This document shows, piece after piece, positions 45,621 to 53,898 of a stretch of DNA of 64,000 nt. The notes beneath the pieces were generated by a model. That model saw only the letters and a program-made list of their open reading frames with translations, had not been told where the DNA came from and did no database searches. A program made the translations under genes and the position numbers. The stretch's first letter is position 1, and every line of letters begins with the position of its first letter. The stretch is from CAVVYV01 sp963752585. Lineage in GTDB: Bacteria > Actinomycetota > Thermoleophilia > Solirubrobacterales > 70-9. Where the stretch lies: assembly GCA_963752585.1 (NCBI GenBank), contig CAVVYV010000004.1, positions 372,001-436,000 on the forward strand, written 5' to 3'.

Positions 45621-46293
45621 ATGGCTGAAACGAGGACCTCGTCACACCACGAAACGCGGTCGGTCCAGGCGGCGCGCCGCCCACCTCGGTCCCGAGCGCC
45701 GCCGCCCCCAGGTCCTCGACGCCGCCCTCGAGCTCTTCCTCGAGCGCGGCTACGACGGCACCTCGATGCAGGCGGTCGCCGATCAGGCCGGGGTGACGAA
45801 GCCGGTCGTCTACGCCTGCTATTCGAGCAAGGACGCCCTCTTCCGGGCGCTGCTCGCGCGCGAGGAGAACCGGATTCTCGCCGAGATCCAGACCGCGTTC
45901 GACGGGGCCGAGCTGAGCGACCCCGAGAGCACCCTGATCGAGGGCTACACCGGCTTCCTGCGCGCGGTCGCCGCCTCGCCCGACGTCTACCGGCTGATCT
46001 TCCTCGGCGAGGGCGGCGGCAACGCCGCCGTCGCGCGGCGGATCCAGCGGGGCCGCGAGGCCCAGATCGACGCGCTCACGGTGCTGGCGCCGCGGCTGGC
46101 TGGAGATGCGCCAGCGGCGGACGACGAGCGGCCGGGGCACGGACGCGACCGCGCGGCTGCTCGGCTACGCGATCGCCGCCCTCGGCCGAGTCCGGGGCGC
46201 GGCTGCTTCTCTCCGAGTCAGAGCGACTGGACCCCGGAGACGCTCGGCCGCGAGCTCGGGCGGCTGGCGGCCGCCGCCGAGACCACCGTCTAG
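45621..46293 (+). CDS. TetR-family regulator of the SCP2/acyl-CoA operon (about three frame breaks)
   Basis: About 223 residues. The HTH is ERRRPQVLDAALELFLERGY, then VADQAGVTKPVVYACYSSKD (a YACYSSKD in place of the usual Y-x-H-F). The ligand domain runs TLIEGYTGFLRAVAASPDVY, FLGEGGGNAAVARRI and, through frame changes near 46090 and 46190, to LGRELGRLAAAAETTV. An initial change near 45685 joins the leader. Divergent from the SCP2 gene with tandem operators in the 80-base gap. Probably binds an acyl-CoA or related ligand, as many regulators of such operons do. Confidence 0.8.
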
Positions 46294-46392
46294 CGCGCCT
46301 CATCAACTTCGCCAGGGTCACCTCCCGTTTACCGCTGCCGCGGCGAACGCGGCTAGTCTGAGCGGCCCGGTTCCCGACGAGAGGAGTTCGCG

Positions 46393-47119
46393 ATGGCGGT
46401 CGAGGAGTCGCTGAAGGACTTCAAGGAGACCGCACGGCACGGAGTCGTTTCAGCTCCAGCACTCCAAGTGCCTGAAGGTCAACCTGAACGGAGAGACGAT
46501 CCAGTCGAAGCTGGGCGCGATGGTCGCCTACCAGGGCGACGTCAACTTCGAGCACGCCGGATCCGGCGGGCTGAAGCGGATGGCGAAGAAGGCGGTCACC
46601 GGGGAGGGCGCCGAGCTGGCGAAGATCTCGGGCACCGGCGAGGTCTTCCTCGCCGACCTCGCCCAGGACATCCAACTTCTCAAGCTGGAGGACGAGGCGA
46701 TCACGGTCAACGGCGCCAACCTGCTCGCCTTCGACGCCGACATCGACTGGGACATCAAGAAGGTCGAGGGCGTCTCGGGGATGCTCGGCGGCGGGCTCTA
46801 CAACACCCACCTCGAGGGCTCGGGATACGTCGCGGTGCTCTCCGACGGCACCCCGGTGCTGCTCGAGGTCGACGGGGACGCGACCTTCGCCGATCCGCAG
46901 GCGGCGATCACCTGGTCGAGTGACCTGAAGACCGGGGTGAAGACCAACGTCAGCATGAAGAACCTGATCGGCCGCGGCTCCGGCGAGACGTTCACGATGT
47001 CGTTCGAGGGCAAGGGCTGGGTGCTGATTCAGCCCTCCGAGGGCCGTGTCGCCGCAGCCGGCGCCGGCGGGAGCGGAAGCAGCGGCGGCGGTGGACTCGG
47101 CAAGATCCTGAGCGGCTAG
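46393..47119 (+). CDS. AIM24 family protein (one frame break)
   Basis: ATG 46393 follows GAGAGGAG at 7 bases; a TAGTCT box about 40 bases upstream is a possible -10. After a shift near 46440 the frame reads SFQLQHSKCLKVNLNGETIQ, GAMVAYQGDVNFEHAG, ISGTGEVFLADLAQDIQLL and GLYNTHLEGSGYVAVLSDGT, the pattern of AIM24 (formerly DUF124) beta-sandwich proteins. It ends with a Gly/Ser-rich tail (GAGGSGSSGGGGLGKIL). About 241 residues. The biochemical role of bacterial AIM24 proteins is not settled. It stands alone between two single genes. Confidence 0.88.
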
Positions 47120-47197
47120 CCAAGCAGGTCGGACGGGTTCGAACGCCGGCTAGGACGCCATGGCCCGATGGTGCGCCCTGCGCTAGCCTCGACGCGA

Positions 47198-47565
47198 ATG
47201 CCGGACCTCGGACAGCCGAGCTCCTATCTCATCCTCGCCGAGGGCGCGGCGGTCTATCTCGTGCGACGGTGAGGAAGTGGGACGGGTCGAGTACGTGCTC
47301 GCGGCGCCGGATGAGGACATCTTCGACGGCATCGTCCTCGACACGAGCGTGCTCCCTGGAGGGCGTCGCTTCTGCGACGCCGACCAGGTGGAGGAGATCT
47401 TCGAGCGAGGGGTGCTGCTGAAGCTCGATCGCGTCGGCGGCCGATGCGCTGCCTGAGCCGAGCGCGAACCCGGCGACGATGGTTGAAAACCCGGCTGAAG
47501 AGCCTGACAGCGAGCTCGAATCGAAGCTGAAGCGGGCCTGGGAGCTGGTCTCGGGAAAGGGCTGA
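47198..47565 (+). CDS. Small PRC-barrel-like protein (two frame breaks)
   Basis: About 122 residues reassembled from ATG 47198: MPDLGQPSSYLILAEGAAVY, then after an inserted base near 47265 DGEEVGRVEYVLAAPDEDIF and RFCDADQVEEIFERGVLLKLD, and after another near 47435 ALPEPSANPATMVENP and a helical C-terminus ESKLKRAWELVSGKG. The VYLVDGEEVGRVEYV strand pattern is that of PRC-barrel domains. A TAGCCT box (47184-47189) eight bases before the ATG suggests a leaderless transcript. No function can be given. Confidence 0.6.
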
Positions 47566-47742
47566 ATCGCGCTGGGCTGACCGGATTTCAGGCTCGATTC
47601 ATCCGTTTTCCGGCCATTTTGCATCCTTGGTGGCGAGTCCGACCCGGCTGCCCGCTACCCTGTAGTGGAATCGCTCGACGGGCTTTCCCCTCTCCCGCGT
47701 GCGATTTGCCCAGAGGGGAACCCCGGAAAGGAATTTGAACGG

Positions 47743-48078
47743 ATGAGCAAGGTTGCAGAGGCCAGTTGGACGTGCGCGCGCTGTGAGGTCACGGCTCGCT
47801 TCATGCCGGATGTCGAGCGCCCGAAGATGCCCGCCGGCTGGAAGAAGGAGAAGGGCGGGGTCCATTGCCTCGTCTGCCGCCGCGAGCTCGCGGCCGAGAC
47901 GGCCCTCAAGGCCGCACCCGCCGATGCCCCCGCGGACGTTCGCCAGCAGATTCAGGCCTCCGCGCGGCTCGAGTTCGAGATCCGGCGCGACCCCGATCGG
48001 GCCGACGGCGAGATCGCCAAGGCCTGCAGCACCTCGATCGCAGCGGTCCGCAAGGTCCGCCAGAGCCTCCGCTCCTAG
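47743..48078 (+). CDS. Zinc-ribbon plus helix-turn-helix small protein
   Basis: 111 residues from ATG 47743 (AAAGGAA at 8 bases). Residues 11-45 hold a four-Cys zinc ribbon (TCARC and HCLVC, spacing 27). A helical linker follows, and residues about 80-110 (RDPDRADGEIAKACSTSIAA, VRKVRQSL) have a helix-turn-helix pattern like sigma region 4 or resolvase-type HTH. It is likely a small DNA- or RNA-polymerase-binding regulator. The 177-base leader contains CCCCTCT/AGAGGGG, which could fold, and gives room for regulation. It converges on a membrane protein gene with no gap. Confidence 0.65.
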   Translation: MSKVAEASWTCARCEVTARFMPDVERPKMPAGWKKEKGGVHCLVCRRELAAETALKAAPADAPADVRQQIQASARLEFEIRRDPDRADGEIAKACSTSIAAVRKVRQSLRS

Positions 48079-48552
48079 CTACGACGTCCGCGTGCCCGTC
48101 GCCGAGGCGGTGGACGGGGGTGGGACCGGTTCTTGCCGCCGGCCGCTGGCCAGGTAGAGGATCAGAGCGGGCAGCAGCACCTGGAGGTAGAGCCCGCCAA
48201 GGCTGAGGACGTTGTCCGCGGTCGAGTACGCCTCCGTAGTGGTCGAGTGGTAGATCGCGTGGGGGAGCGAGCCAATGAAGAGCGCGATTGCGGCCACCTG
48301 CACCAGCCGCCGCTCCATCCGGGCGGCCGCGAGGGCGGCGAGCACCGCAAGCCCGAGGCCCGCCGACCCGAAGTCGCGAACCAGGTGCTCGTTGTACGGG
48401 GGAAGCGCCGAGACCCACTGGCTCGGGCCCGGGAACTCGTCATAGAAGTGCCTGGGCGCAATCAGGATCCATGCCGCGACCAGGCCAATCGCGATCGCGA
48501 GGTAGATGAGCCCGAAGCGGATGACGCCACGGTGCTGGCTGATCTCGTGCAT
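48079..48552 (-). CDS. Four-helix membrane protein of unknown function
   Basis: 157 residues with four hydrophobic helices: FGLIYLAIAIGLVAAWILIA, GLGLAVLAALAAARM, RLVQVAAIALFIGSLPHAIY and GLYLQVLLPALILYLASG. Short conserved-looking loops include FYDEFPGPSQWVSALPPYNE and HSTTTEAYSTADN. This pattern recurs in actinobacterial small integral membrane proteins without a known function. It begins with ATG 48552 and is divergent from a small zinc-ribbon gene. Confidence 0.7.
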   Translation of the reverse strand: MHEISQHRGVIRFGLIYLAIAIGLVAAWILIAPRHFYDEFPGPSQWVSALPPYNEHLVRDFGSAGLGLAVLAALAAARMERRLVQVAAIALFIGSLPHAIYHSTTTEAYSTADNVLSLGGLYLQVLLPALILYLASGRRQEPVPPPSTASATGTRTS

Positions 48553-48631
48553 CAGCTCAGGCGGGCTCGCGGGTCATCACTATTAGGTAAGGTGCGATTG
48601 CCGTACTTATGATGATGCACGGGAGGTCGCT

Positions 48632-48850
48632 TTGACCGATGGTGCGAACGTGAGGTTCACGGGCCTGAGCAGGACCAGTCTCTCTCGCCGGCACGAGTGC
48701 CCGAGCTGCTCGATCCACCTGCGAGGCGACGCGAAGGTCTGCGTCAACTGCGGGCGGCCGCTCGGCCGCCTGGGAAGCTCAGCGGCCTCCTGGCCCCATC
48801 TTCTGTTCGCGCCCGGCTCCGTTGCTTCGCGCCGCATCCTCCGCGGCTAG
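48632..48850 (+). CDS. 72-residue zinc-ribbon protein
   Basis: TTG 48632 follows GGGAGG at 5 bases. A CPSC/CVNC pair (HECPSCSIHLRGDAKVCVNC) forms a zinc ribbon of the zf-ribbon_3 type, and the rest is basic and Ser-rich. Such short proteins are common in actinobacteria and may bind nucleic acid or partner proteins. Nothing further can be said. It converges on an alpha/beta hydrolase gene ten bases away. Confidence 0.5.
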   Translation: MTDGANVRFTGLSRTSLSRRHECPSCSIHLRGDAKVCVNCGRPLGRLGSSAASWPHLLFAPGSVASRRILRG

Positions 48851-48860
48851 CTCATCGAGC

Positions 48861-49661
48861 TCATCTCGCGACGAAGCGCTCGATCAGCGGCGCCAGTCTG
48901 GCCGCCGCCCGCGGCCCCGGAACGTGCCCCCCGCGGATCGAGGCGAGCTCGGCATCCGGGATCAGCTCGGCGACCTGCTCGGCCCAGCGACGGGGAACGA
49001 CCTGGTCGCGGCTGCCGCGGACCACCAGGGTCGGCGCCTCGACCTCGGGGAGCTTCGCCTCGATCGGGTCCGCGAGCGCCATCCGCAGGCTGCGCACAGC
49101 CCGCCAGGGGCCGGCGTCGATCAGATCGTGGACCAGGTGCGACGCCAGGGTCGGCGAGGCGAAGATCGCCCCTCGGGCCCATCGGCTCGCGAGTCGCAGG
49201 GGGGCGCGCCCGGCCTGGTCAATCGTCGGGCCGTAGAGGACCAGTCTTTCGACCAGCTCCGGGTAGCGAGCGGCGAGGTCGACCGCCACCTGGCCGCCGG
49301 AGGAGACGGCGACCACGACGGCGGAAACCATCTGGTTGTCGAGCATCCAGCGGCGGAGCGCCTCGGCCAGACCGGGCACATCGAGCGGATGGGTGGGGAA
49401 GTCGCTGAGGCCGAAGCCGGGCAGATCGGGGGCATAGACAGCATGATCATCGCCAAGCGAGTGGAGGATCGGTTTCAGCGAGCGACTCGACGCCCCGATC
49501 CCGTGGACGAGGACGATCGGCGCCCCCTCGTAGCCGAGCCCGTCGCCGTTGCTGGACATCGCGCGCTCCTTCAACGCCGTCGGAACGCGGACATAGACCC
49601 GATGGCTTCCCGCCCTGGTCCATCCACTGAAGATCCCGTTGCGCCCCGTCGTAACGCGCAT
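48861..49661 (-). CDS. Alpha/beta hydrolase with A-x-S-x-G nucleophile elbow
   Basis: About 267 residues from ATG 49661. GWTRAGSHRVYVRVP is a family-type N-terminal strand, so this start is preferred to the internal ATG 49557. The core has APIVLVHGIGASSRSL, DLPGFGLSD, elbow VVAVSSGGQVAVDLA, GSRDQVVP and IRGGHVPGP (His). The first small residue of the Sm-x-Ser-x-Sm elbow is Ala instead of Gly, and a Ser precedes Gly, which still fits the geometry. Substrate unknown. It is a single gene between small units; no link to the upstream M32 gene is evident. Confidence 0.82.
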   Translation of the reverse strand: MRVTTGRNGIFSGWTRAGSHRVYVRVPTALKERAMSSNGDGLGYEGAPIVLVHGIGASSRSLKPILHSLGDDHAVYAPDLPGFGLSDFPTHPLDVPGLAEALRRWMLDNQMVSAVVVAVSSGGQVAVDLAARYPELVERLVLYGPTIDQAGRAPLRLASRWARGAIFASPTLASHLVHDLIDAGPWRAVRSLRMALADPIEAKLPEVEAPTLVVRGSRDQVVPRRWAEQVAELIPDAELASIRGGHVPGPRAAARLAPLIERFVAR

Positions 49662-49736
49662 TCCAACTGAAGATACCCGCAAATTGCGGGGTCGATGCGA
49701 ACCGGATGTGATCATGGTCGACCGACCGTGGCTCGA

Positions 49737-51260
49737 TCAGGCCGCGACCGCGACCCGTTTCTTCAAATGATCGAGGAGGGGCTCGACCGAGAGGGGGCCG
49801 CACCCGGCCCGCTCGAGGATCTCGGCGGGCGACAGCCGGCGGCCGTGACGATGGACCCGGTCGCGCAGCCACTCCCCGAGTGACGCGAGGTCCCCGGAGC
49901 CGATCCGCTCGTCGAGGTCGGGGATGTCGGAGAGGGCCGCCCTCCAGAGCTGCCCGGCGATCACGTTGCCGAGGCTGTAGGTGGGGAAGTAGCCGAACGC
50001 CCCAGCGGCCCAGTGGACGTCCTGGAGGACCCCGCGGGCGTCGTCGGGCACCACGAGGCCGAGGTAGTCGCGGTAGCGCGCGTTCCAGGCCTCCGGCAGG
50101 TCGGCGAGTGCCAGCCCGCCCTCGAAGATCTCCAGCTCCAGCTCGAAGCGGACGAGGATGTGAAGGTTGTATGTGACCTCGTCGGCCTCGATCCGGATCA
50201 GGGAGCGCTCGATCCGGTTCGAGTCCCGCACCAGTCGCTCCAGGCCGACCGCCTCGAACGCATCCGGGAAGCGCTCGCGCAGCTTCGGCAGCAGGCGCCC
50301 GAGGTAGGGGCGGCCGCGGGCGACCCAGTTCTCCCACAGCCTGCTCTGGGACTCGTGCAGCCCGAGCGAGCGCGGCTTCGACAGCGGGGTGCGGGCGAGA
50401 TCGGGGGGGACGCCCGCCTCGTAGAGGCCGTGGCCCGACTCGTGCATCGCGCTGAACAGCGCCATGCCCAGGTTCGACCGGTCGTAACGGGTTGTGAGGC
50501 GGACGTCGCCGCGGCCGACCGAGGTCGCGAAGGGGTGCTCGGTCGGGTCGAGGCGCCAGGAGTCCTCGGGGAAGGGCAACTCCGCGATCAGCTCCCGGAC
50601 CAGCGCTCGCTGCGCCTCCTCGGGGAAGCTCCCCTGGAGGCAGTCCTCGCCGGCGGCGTCGGCGCTGTCGGCGCCGTTCCCGCCGGTCGCTGCGCGGACG
50701 ATTGGCACCAGGCCGTCGCGCAGCTCCTCGAGCACCCGGCGCATCTCCTCGGTGCTCATCTCCGGTTCGTATTCGTCGAGCAGCGGGTCGTAAGGGTGGG
50801 TGAAGCCCTCGAAGCCCTCGAAGCAGTCGGCGTAGCGGCGAGTGAGCTCGACGTTCGCCTCGAGGTGGGGGAGGAGGGCGCCGAAGTCGGACTCCCGCTT
50901 GGCCTCGACCCAGGCGTGCTCGGAGATCGAGCTGGTGCGGGCGAGCTCGGCGCGAAGCTCGGCCGGGACCCGGCGTGCCTTCTCCCAGTCGCGCGCCACC
51001 ACCCTCACCAGGTCGGCCTCGATCGAGGAGCCCGGCTCGGCCTCCTCCGTGCCGGCCCGGACGGCGTCGATCAGGCGGCCGATCCGATCGTCGGTGAACA
51101 TCTCGTGCCGGACGCGCGCCAGGGTGGCAAGCTGCTCCGACCGGGCCTCGGCACCGGCCTTCGGCATCATCGTTCGCTCGTCCCAGGCGAGCAGTGAGGC
51201 GGCCCGGCTCAGGTCGTGGATTCGCCCGAGACGCTCGCGGAGCTCGTCGTAGTCACTCAT
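49737..51260 (-). CDS. M32 family metallocarboxypeptidase (Taq type)
   Basis: 507 residues, frame intact. The zinc motif HESGH (in SAMHESGHGLYEAG) is the M32 HExxH, followed by the third-ligand Glu region (GLHESQSRLWEN). DEVTYNLHILVRFELE and GYFPTYSLGNVIAGQLW are M32 C-terminal signatures. These enzymes remove C-terminal residues from short peptides in the cytoplasm. The start MSDYDELRERLGRIHDLSRA matches family length. Its ATG overlaps the end of the SRPBCC gene's region by four bases; on the minus strand the SRPBCC gene is downstream-side upstream, so M32 follows it in one transcript. Confidence 0.93.
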   Translation of the reverse strand: MSDYDELRERLGRIHDLSRAASLLAWDERTMMPKAGAEARSEQLATLARVRHEMFTDDRIGRLIDAVRAGTEEAEPGSSIEADLVRVVARDWEKARRVPAELRAELARTSSISEHAWVEAKRESDFGALLPHLEANVELTRRYADCFEGFEGFTHPYDPLLDEYEPEMSTEEMRRVLEELRDGLVPIVRAATGGNGADSADAAGEDCLQGSFPEEAQRALVRELIAELPFPEDSWRLDPTEHPFATSVGRGDVRLTTRYDRSNLGMALFSAMHESGHGLYEAGVPPDLARTPLSKPRSLGLHESQSRLWENWVARGRPYLGRLLPKLRERFPDAFEAVGLERLVRDSNRIERSLIRIEADEVTYNLHILVRFELELEIFEGGLALADLPEAWNARYRDYLGLVVPDDARGVLQDVHWAAGAFGYFPTYSLGNVIAGQLWRAALSDIPDLDERIGSGDLASLGEWLRDRVHRHGRRLSPAEILERAGCGPLSVEPLLDHLKKRVAVAA

Positions 51261-51748
51261 CCAGGCGGCGGACCCTGGGCGGCGGTGTCAGCCAGCCCCT
51301 CGAGCCAGCGCTGATGCTGGCGAACCATCAGCGGCCGCAGTACCGGCTTCACGGCCGCGATCCCCAAGCCGCGCTGGGTCTCCTCGGTGTGGACGAGGGT
51401 GCCGCCCTCGTTGCGGCGCAGCAACCAGGCGTGGTGGCCGCGGCCGCCGAGCTCGCGGGCCGACCAGGCCAGGCGCTCGGGCGGGTCGCACTCGACGATC
51501 TCGGAGGTGACGAAGGCCCCAAAGGTGACCCAGCGAAACCGGCTGCCGAGCTCGACCTGCGGCCAGGGGCCGCCCAGGTGCTTGATCATTCTGGAATTGC
51601 CGTAGAACGTCGGCCACAGGTCCGGCCGGCGGAGCCAGGCGAAGACGTCCGACGGCTCGGCCGCCATCTGGAGCTCGTTGACGGCGAGGAACCGCGAGAC
51701 CTCGGGCCGGTTCTCCGCGGGCCAGCGAATCGCGATTCCGTCGCTCAC
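51257..51748 (-). CDS. SRPBCC-family protein
   Basis: 163 residues of the START/Bet v 1-like fold: FLAVNELQMAAEPSDVFAWL (strand and helix), GSRFRWVTFGAFVTSEIVEC and HTEETQRGLGIAAVKPVLRP with a long C-terminal helix (LMVRQHQRWLEGLADTA). Such proteins bind hydrophobic ligands. The stop overlaps the M32 ATG by four bases (ATGA), implying translational coupling, although no shared pathway is obvious. The start is GTG. Confidence 0.85.
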   Translation of the reverse strand: MSDGIAIRWPAENRPEVSRFLAVNELQMAAEPSDVFAWLRRPDLWPTFYGNSRMIKHLGGPWPQVELGSRFRWVTFGAFVTSEIVECDPPERLAWSARELGGRGHHAWLLRRNEGGTLVHTEETQRGLGIAAVKPVLRPLMVRQHQRWLEGLADTAAQGPPPG

Positions 51749-51770
51749 CCGGGGTAGGAAACCAGACGCC

Positions 51771-51950
51771 TCAGGAGATGTGCAGGTTGACGTCGAAGAG
51801 CAGGATCAGCGGCCAGAGCAGGATCGCGAGGATCGCCGAGATCACCTCGCCGACGGTGTCGTGGTGGATGTAGTTGTGATCCCCGGCCGCGAACACCCCG
51901 ATCAGCAGGTAGATGACCGTCAGCAGGCTTGGTCCGCCACGCTCGCGCAT
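51771..51950 (-). CDS. 59-residue two-span membrane protein
   Basis: ATG 51950 to TGA 51771. The product starts MRERGGPSLLTVIYLLIGVF and contains AAGDHNYIHHDTVGEV and a second helix SAILAILLWPLILLFDVNLHI. The loop between the helices has the unusual DHNYIHHD cluster of His and Asp, which could bind a metal. It is too short for most gene callers. It lies upstream of the SRPBCC gene on the same strand (22-base gap), so it may be the first gene of a three-gene transcript. Confidence 0.6.
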   Translation of the reverse strand: MRERGGPSLLTVIYLLIGVFAAGDHNYIHHDTVGEVISAILAILLWPLILLFDVNLHIS

Positions 51951-52034
51951 GAACAGGCGCTACCCGGGCGGCCCTGTCGCAAACGCCAGGATTGGGTAAC
52001 TCCGCGAGCGAGCCGTCGCTAGGCTTGGCTCACC

Positions 52035-52484
52035 TTGGCTGAGGGCAAGTACAAGCGGCCCGGCTGGTTCACGACCAACGTCTTCAACCGAATGGTGAAG
52101 GGGCTCGGCCGCCTCGGATTCAGCCTCGCCGGTTCCGAGACGCTCGCGGTTCGCGGCCGTAAGAGCGGCGAGTGGCGGACCAACCCGGTGAATCCCTTCG
52201 AGCTGGACGGCCGCACCTATCTGCTGGCGCCACGCGGGACGACCGGGTGGGTGCGGAACCTCCGGGCATCGGGCGAGGGCGAGCTGCGGCGGGGGAGCAG
52301 GGCGCGTCCCTTCCGCGCCCAGGAGGTCGCCGACTCCGAGAAGCTCCCGCTGCTCCGCGCCTACGTCGATCGCTGGGCCTGGGAGGCGCAGAGCTTCCTC
52401 GGGGTCGGCAAGGACGCCAGCGACGATCAGCTCCGCGAGATCGCCCACGAGAACCCCGCTTTCGAGATCACGTTCCAGGACTAG
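52035..52484 (+). CDS. F420-dependent (Ddn-like) oxidoreductase
   Basis: 149 residues. The pattern FNRMVKGLGRLGFSLAGSET, LAVRGRKSGEWRTNPVN (strand with the RGRKSG F420-phosphate contact), TYLLAPRGTTGWVRNLRASG and a C-terminal Phe/Ile strand is that of deazaflavin-dependent nitroreductases (Ddn/DUF385). These reduce quinones or other substrates with F420H2. TTG 52035 has no Shine-Dalgarno but a TAGGCT box ends nine bases before it (52020-52025), so translation is probably leaderless. Converges on a second protein of related fold. Confidence 0.85.
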   Translation: MAEGKYKRPGWFTTNVFNRMVKGLGRLGFSLAGSETLAVRGRKSGEWRTNPVNPFELDGRTYLLAPRGTTGWVRNLRASGEGELRRGSRARPFRAQEVADSEKLPLLRAYVDRWAWEAQSFLGVGKDASDDQLREIAHENPAFEITFQD

Positions 52485-52494
52485 CGTTCCGGGA

Positions 52495-52905
52495 CTAGGG
52501 GAGATCGCCATCGAGGTCGACGGCGATCGGGAGCGATCTCGCCCGCCAGTCGGTCAGGTCCCCTGAGTAGCCGGCGGAGTACTTCTGGAAGACGACGTCC
52601 CGGGCGAGGGCGTCCTCACGCTCGTCCTCGACCACGCGGGCTCGCCCCGCGAGGGTCTCCTCGCCGATTCGGAGGCTGACCGCCGGCTCGGCGATCAGGT
52701 TCCGAACCCAGTCGGAGCGGTCGCGGCCACCCGACAGCATGTAGAGGATCCACCTACTGGAGTGCCCAGGGTCGTCGCCGTCGTAGTGAACCGCCTCGAG
52801 GATCAGGCTGAACCAGATCTCGATCTCCCGCGGCTTGCCGCTGACCCTGCCGGTAGTCGTCAGGTAGCAGTACTGCTCAGCGGCGAGGGCGTCCCAGTCG
52901 GCCAT
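52495..52905 (-). CDS. Deazaflavin/FMN split-barrel oxidoreductase
   Basis: 136 residues. CYLTTTGRVSGKPREIEIWF, LYMLSGGRDRSDWVRNLIAE and VSLRIGEETLAGRARVVEDE match the split-barrel family that includes F420-dependent quinone reductases and nitroreductase-like DUF385 proteins. It is related in fold to the adjacent convergent 52035-52484 protein. The TATCCT box at 52919-52914 lies eight bases before the ATG, again leaderless. The cofactor (F420 or FMN) is inferred from family. Confidence 0.82.
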   Translation of the reverse strand: MADWDALAAEQYCYLTTTGRVSGKPREIEIWFSLILEAVHYDGDDPGHSSRWILYMLSGGRDRSDWVRNLIAEPAVSLRIGEETLAGRARVVEDEREDALARDVVFQKYSAGYSGDLTDWRARSLPIAVDLDGDLP

Positions 52906-52938
52906 CCGGGCCCAGGATAGGCAGCAGGTCCTGCCGGC

Positions 52939-53889
52939 CTAGGCGCAGCGCCGCTCGATCGAGACCGAGTAGGCCTCGGGTCGGGCGGCGAGGATCTTGT
53001 CGTCCGAGGGCTCGATCCCGTCGGTGAGCCGCATCGGGTCCATCACCAGCGGCTCCTCGGGCGTCTCGGGATCTTCGATCACCTCGGTCAGCTCGAGCTC
53101 GCCGAGGGTGACGACCTCGCGCTCCCCCTCCCAGGGGCTGGTCGGGTCGTCGAGGGAGTCGCCCTCCGCCGCCAGGGTGAACTCGAGGGTGAAGCGCGCG
53201 GGCTCGGAGCCGAGGCGCTCGCGGATCTCCTCTTGGAGGTACTCGCGACCCGCGGAGGCGATCTGCTCCTCGGTGCAGTACTCGACCCCGGCGCTCGGCT
53301 GCCAGCTGTAGCGGCCCCAGTGGCGCTCGCCGCCGCGATCGACCAGGGCGAAGGCATGGAGGGCGTTGTAGTCAGAAGTGGCGAAGCTGGTGGTGGGGGC
53401 GAGCTTCGGCAGCCCCGCCTGGATGGCGGCGCCTGTCTCCGGGTGTTCCGCGACGAATGCGCCGATCTTCTCGGGGTCGGGCTGGCCCGTATCCGGGTCG
53501 GGGATCCGCGCCCGGGTGAAAGCGAGGAAGTCGTCGGGTGTCCTGACCATGAACACGGCGAGTGGCACCGAGACGATGTCGGTGGCCTCCCCATCGGGGA
53601 GGTGGAACTTGACGCCCATCCCGCGCCCGGCGATCGGGTTCGCGTCGGAGGTGTGCGGGTTGCCGCTGGCGTTCGAGAAGCGGACCGTCGCCTTCACCGG
53701 GTCGCCTTGCAGGTGGACGGCTCGGGAGAGCCGCGCGGCCTCGGGGGCGGCGGTGAAGGTCCCAGAGCAGACGGTCCCCTTCGCGTGGACCGCCCGGCAG
53801 CCGGCATGGGAGCCGTTGATCGCATTGAGCGCGTCGACGATCTCCTCAGCCAGATTCCTCGAGCTCGCCTTCTCCTCCGCGACGCCCAC
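52939..53889 (-). CDS. Catalase-related heme peroxidase, small type
   Basis: 316 residues, shorter than full catalases (about 480). Distal His is in RAVHAKGTVCSG, distal Asn in VRFSNASGNPHTSD, and the proximal Tyr region is likely RPEAYSVSIERR at the C-terminus. DGEATDIVSVPLAVFMVRTP and GVEYCTEEQ are typical of srpA/KatE-like catalase-related peroxidases. It would decompose peroxides in the cytoplasm. GTG 53889 has TAGTCT six bases upstream (53901-53896), so translation is probably leaderless. Confidence 0.85.
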   Translation of the reverse strand: MGVAEEKASSRNLAEEIVDALNAINGSHAGCRAVHAKGTVCSGTFTAAPEAARLSRAVHLQGDPVKATVRFSNASGNPHTSDANPIAGRGMGVKFHLPDGEATDIVSVPLAVFMVRTPDDFLAFTRARIPDPDTGQPDPEKIGAFVAEHPETGAAIQAGLPKLAPTTSFATSDYNALHAFALVDRGGERHWGRYSWQPSAGVEYCTEEQIASAGREYLQEEIRERLGSEPARFTLEFTLAAEGDSLDDPTSPWEGEREVVTLGELELTEVIEDPETPEEPLVMDPMRLTDGIEPSDDKILAARPEAYSVSIERRCA

Positions 53890-53898
53890 GGGCCCAGA

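Noticed and set aside
47110..47150. GGGTTCGAACGCC resembling a tRNA T-loop
   Set aside because: No acceptor, D or anticodon stems upstream, where the AIM24 coding sequence lies.
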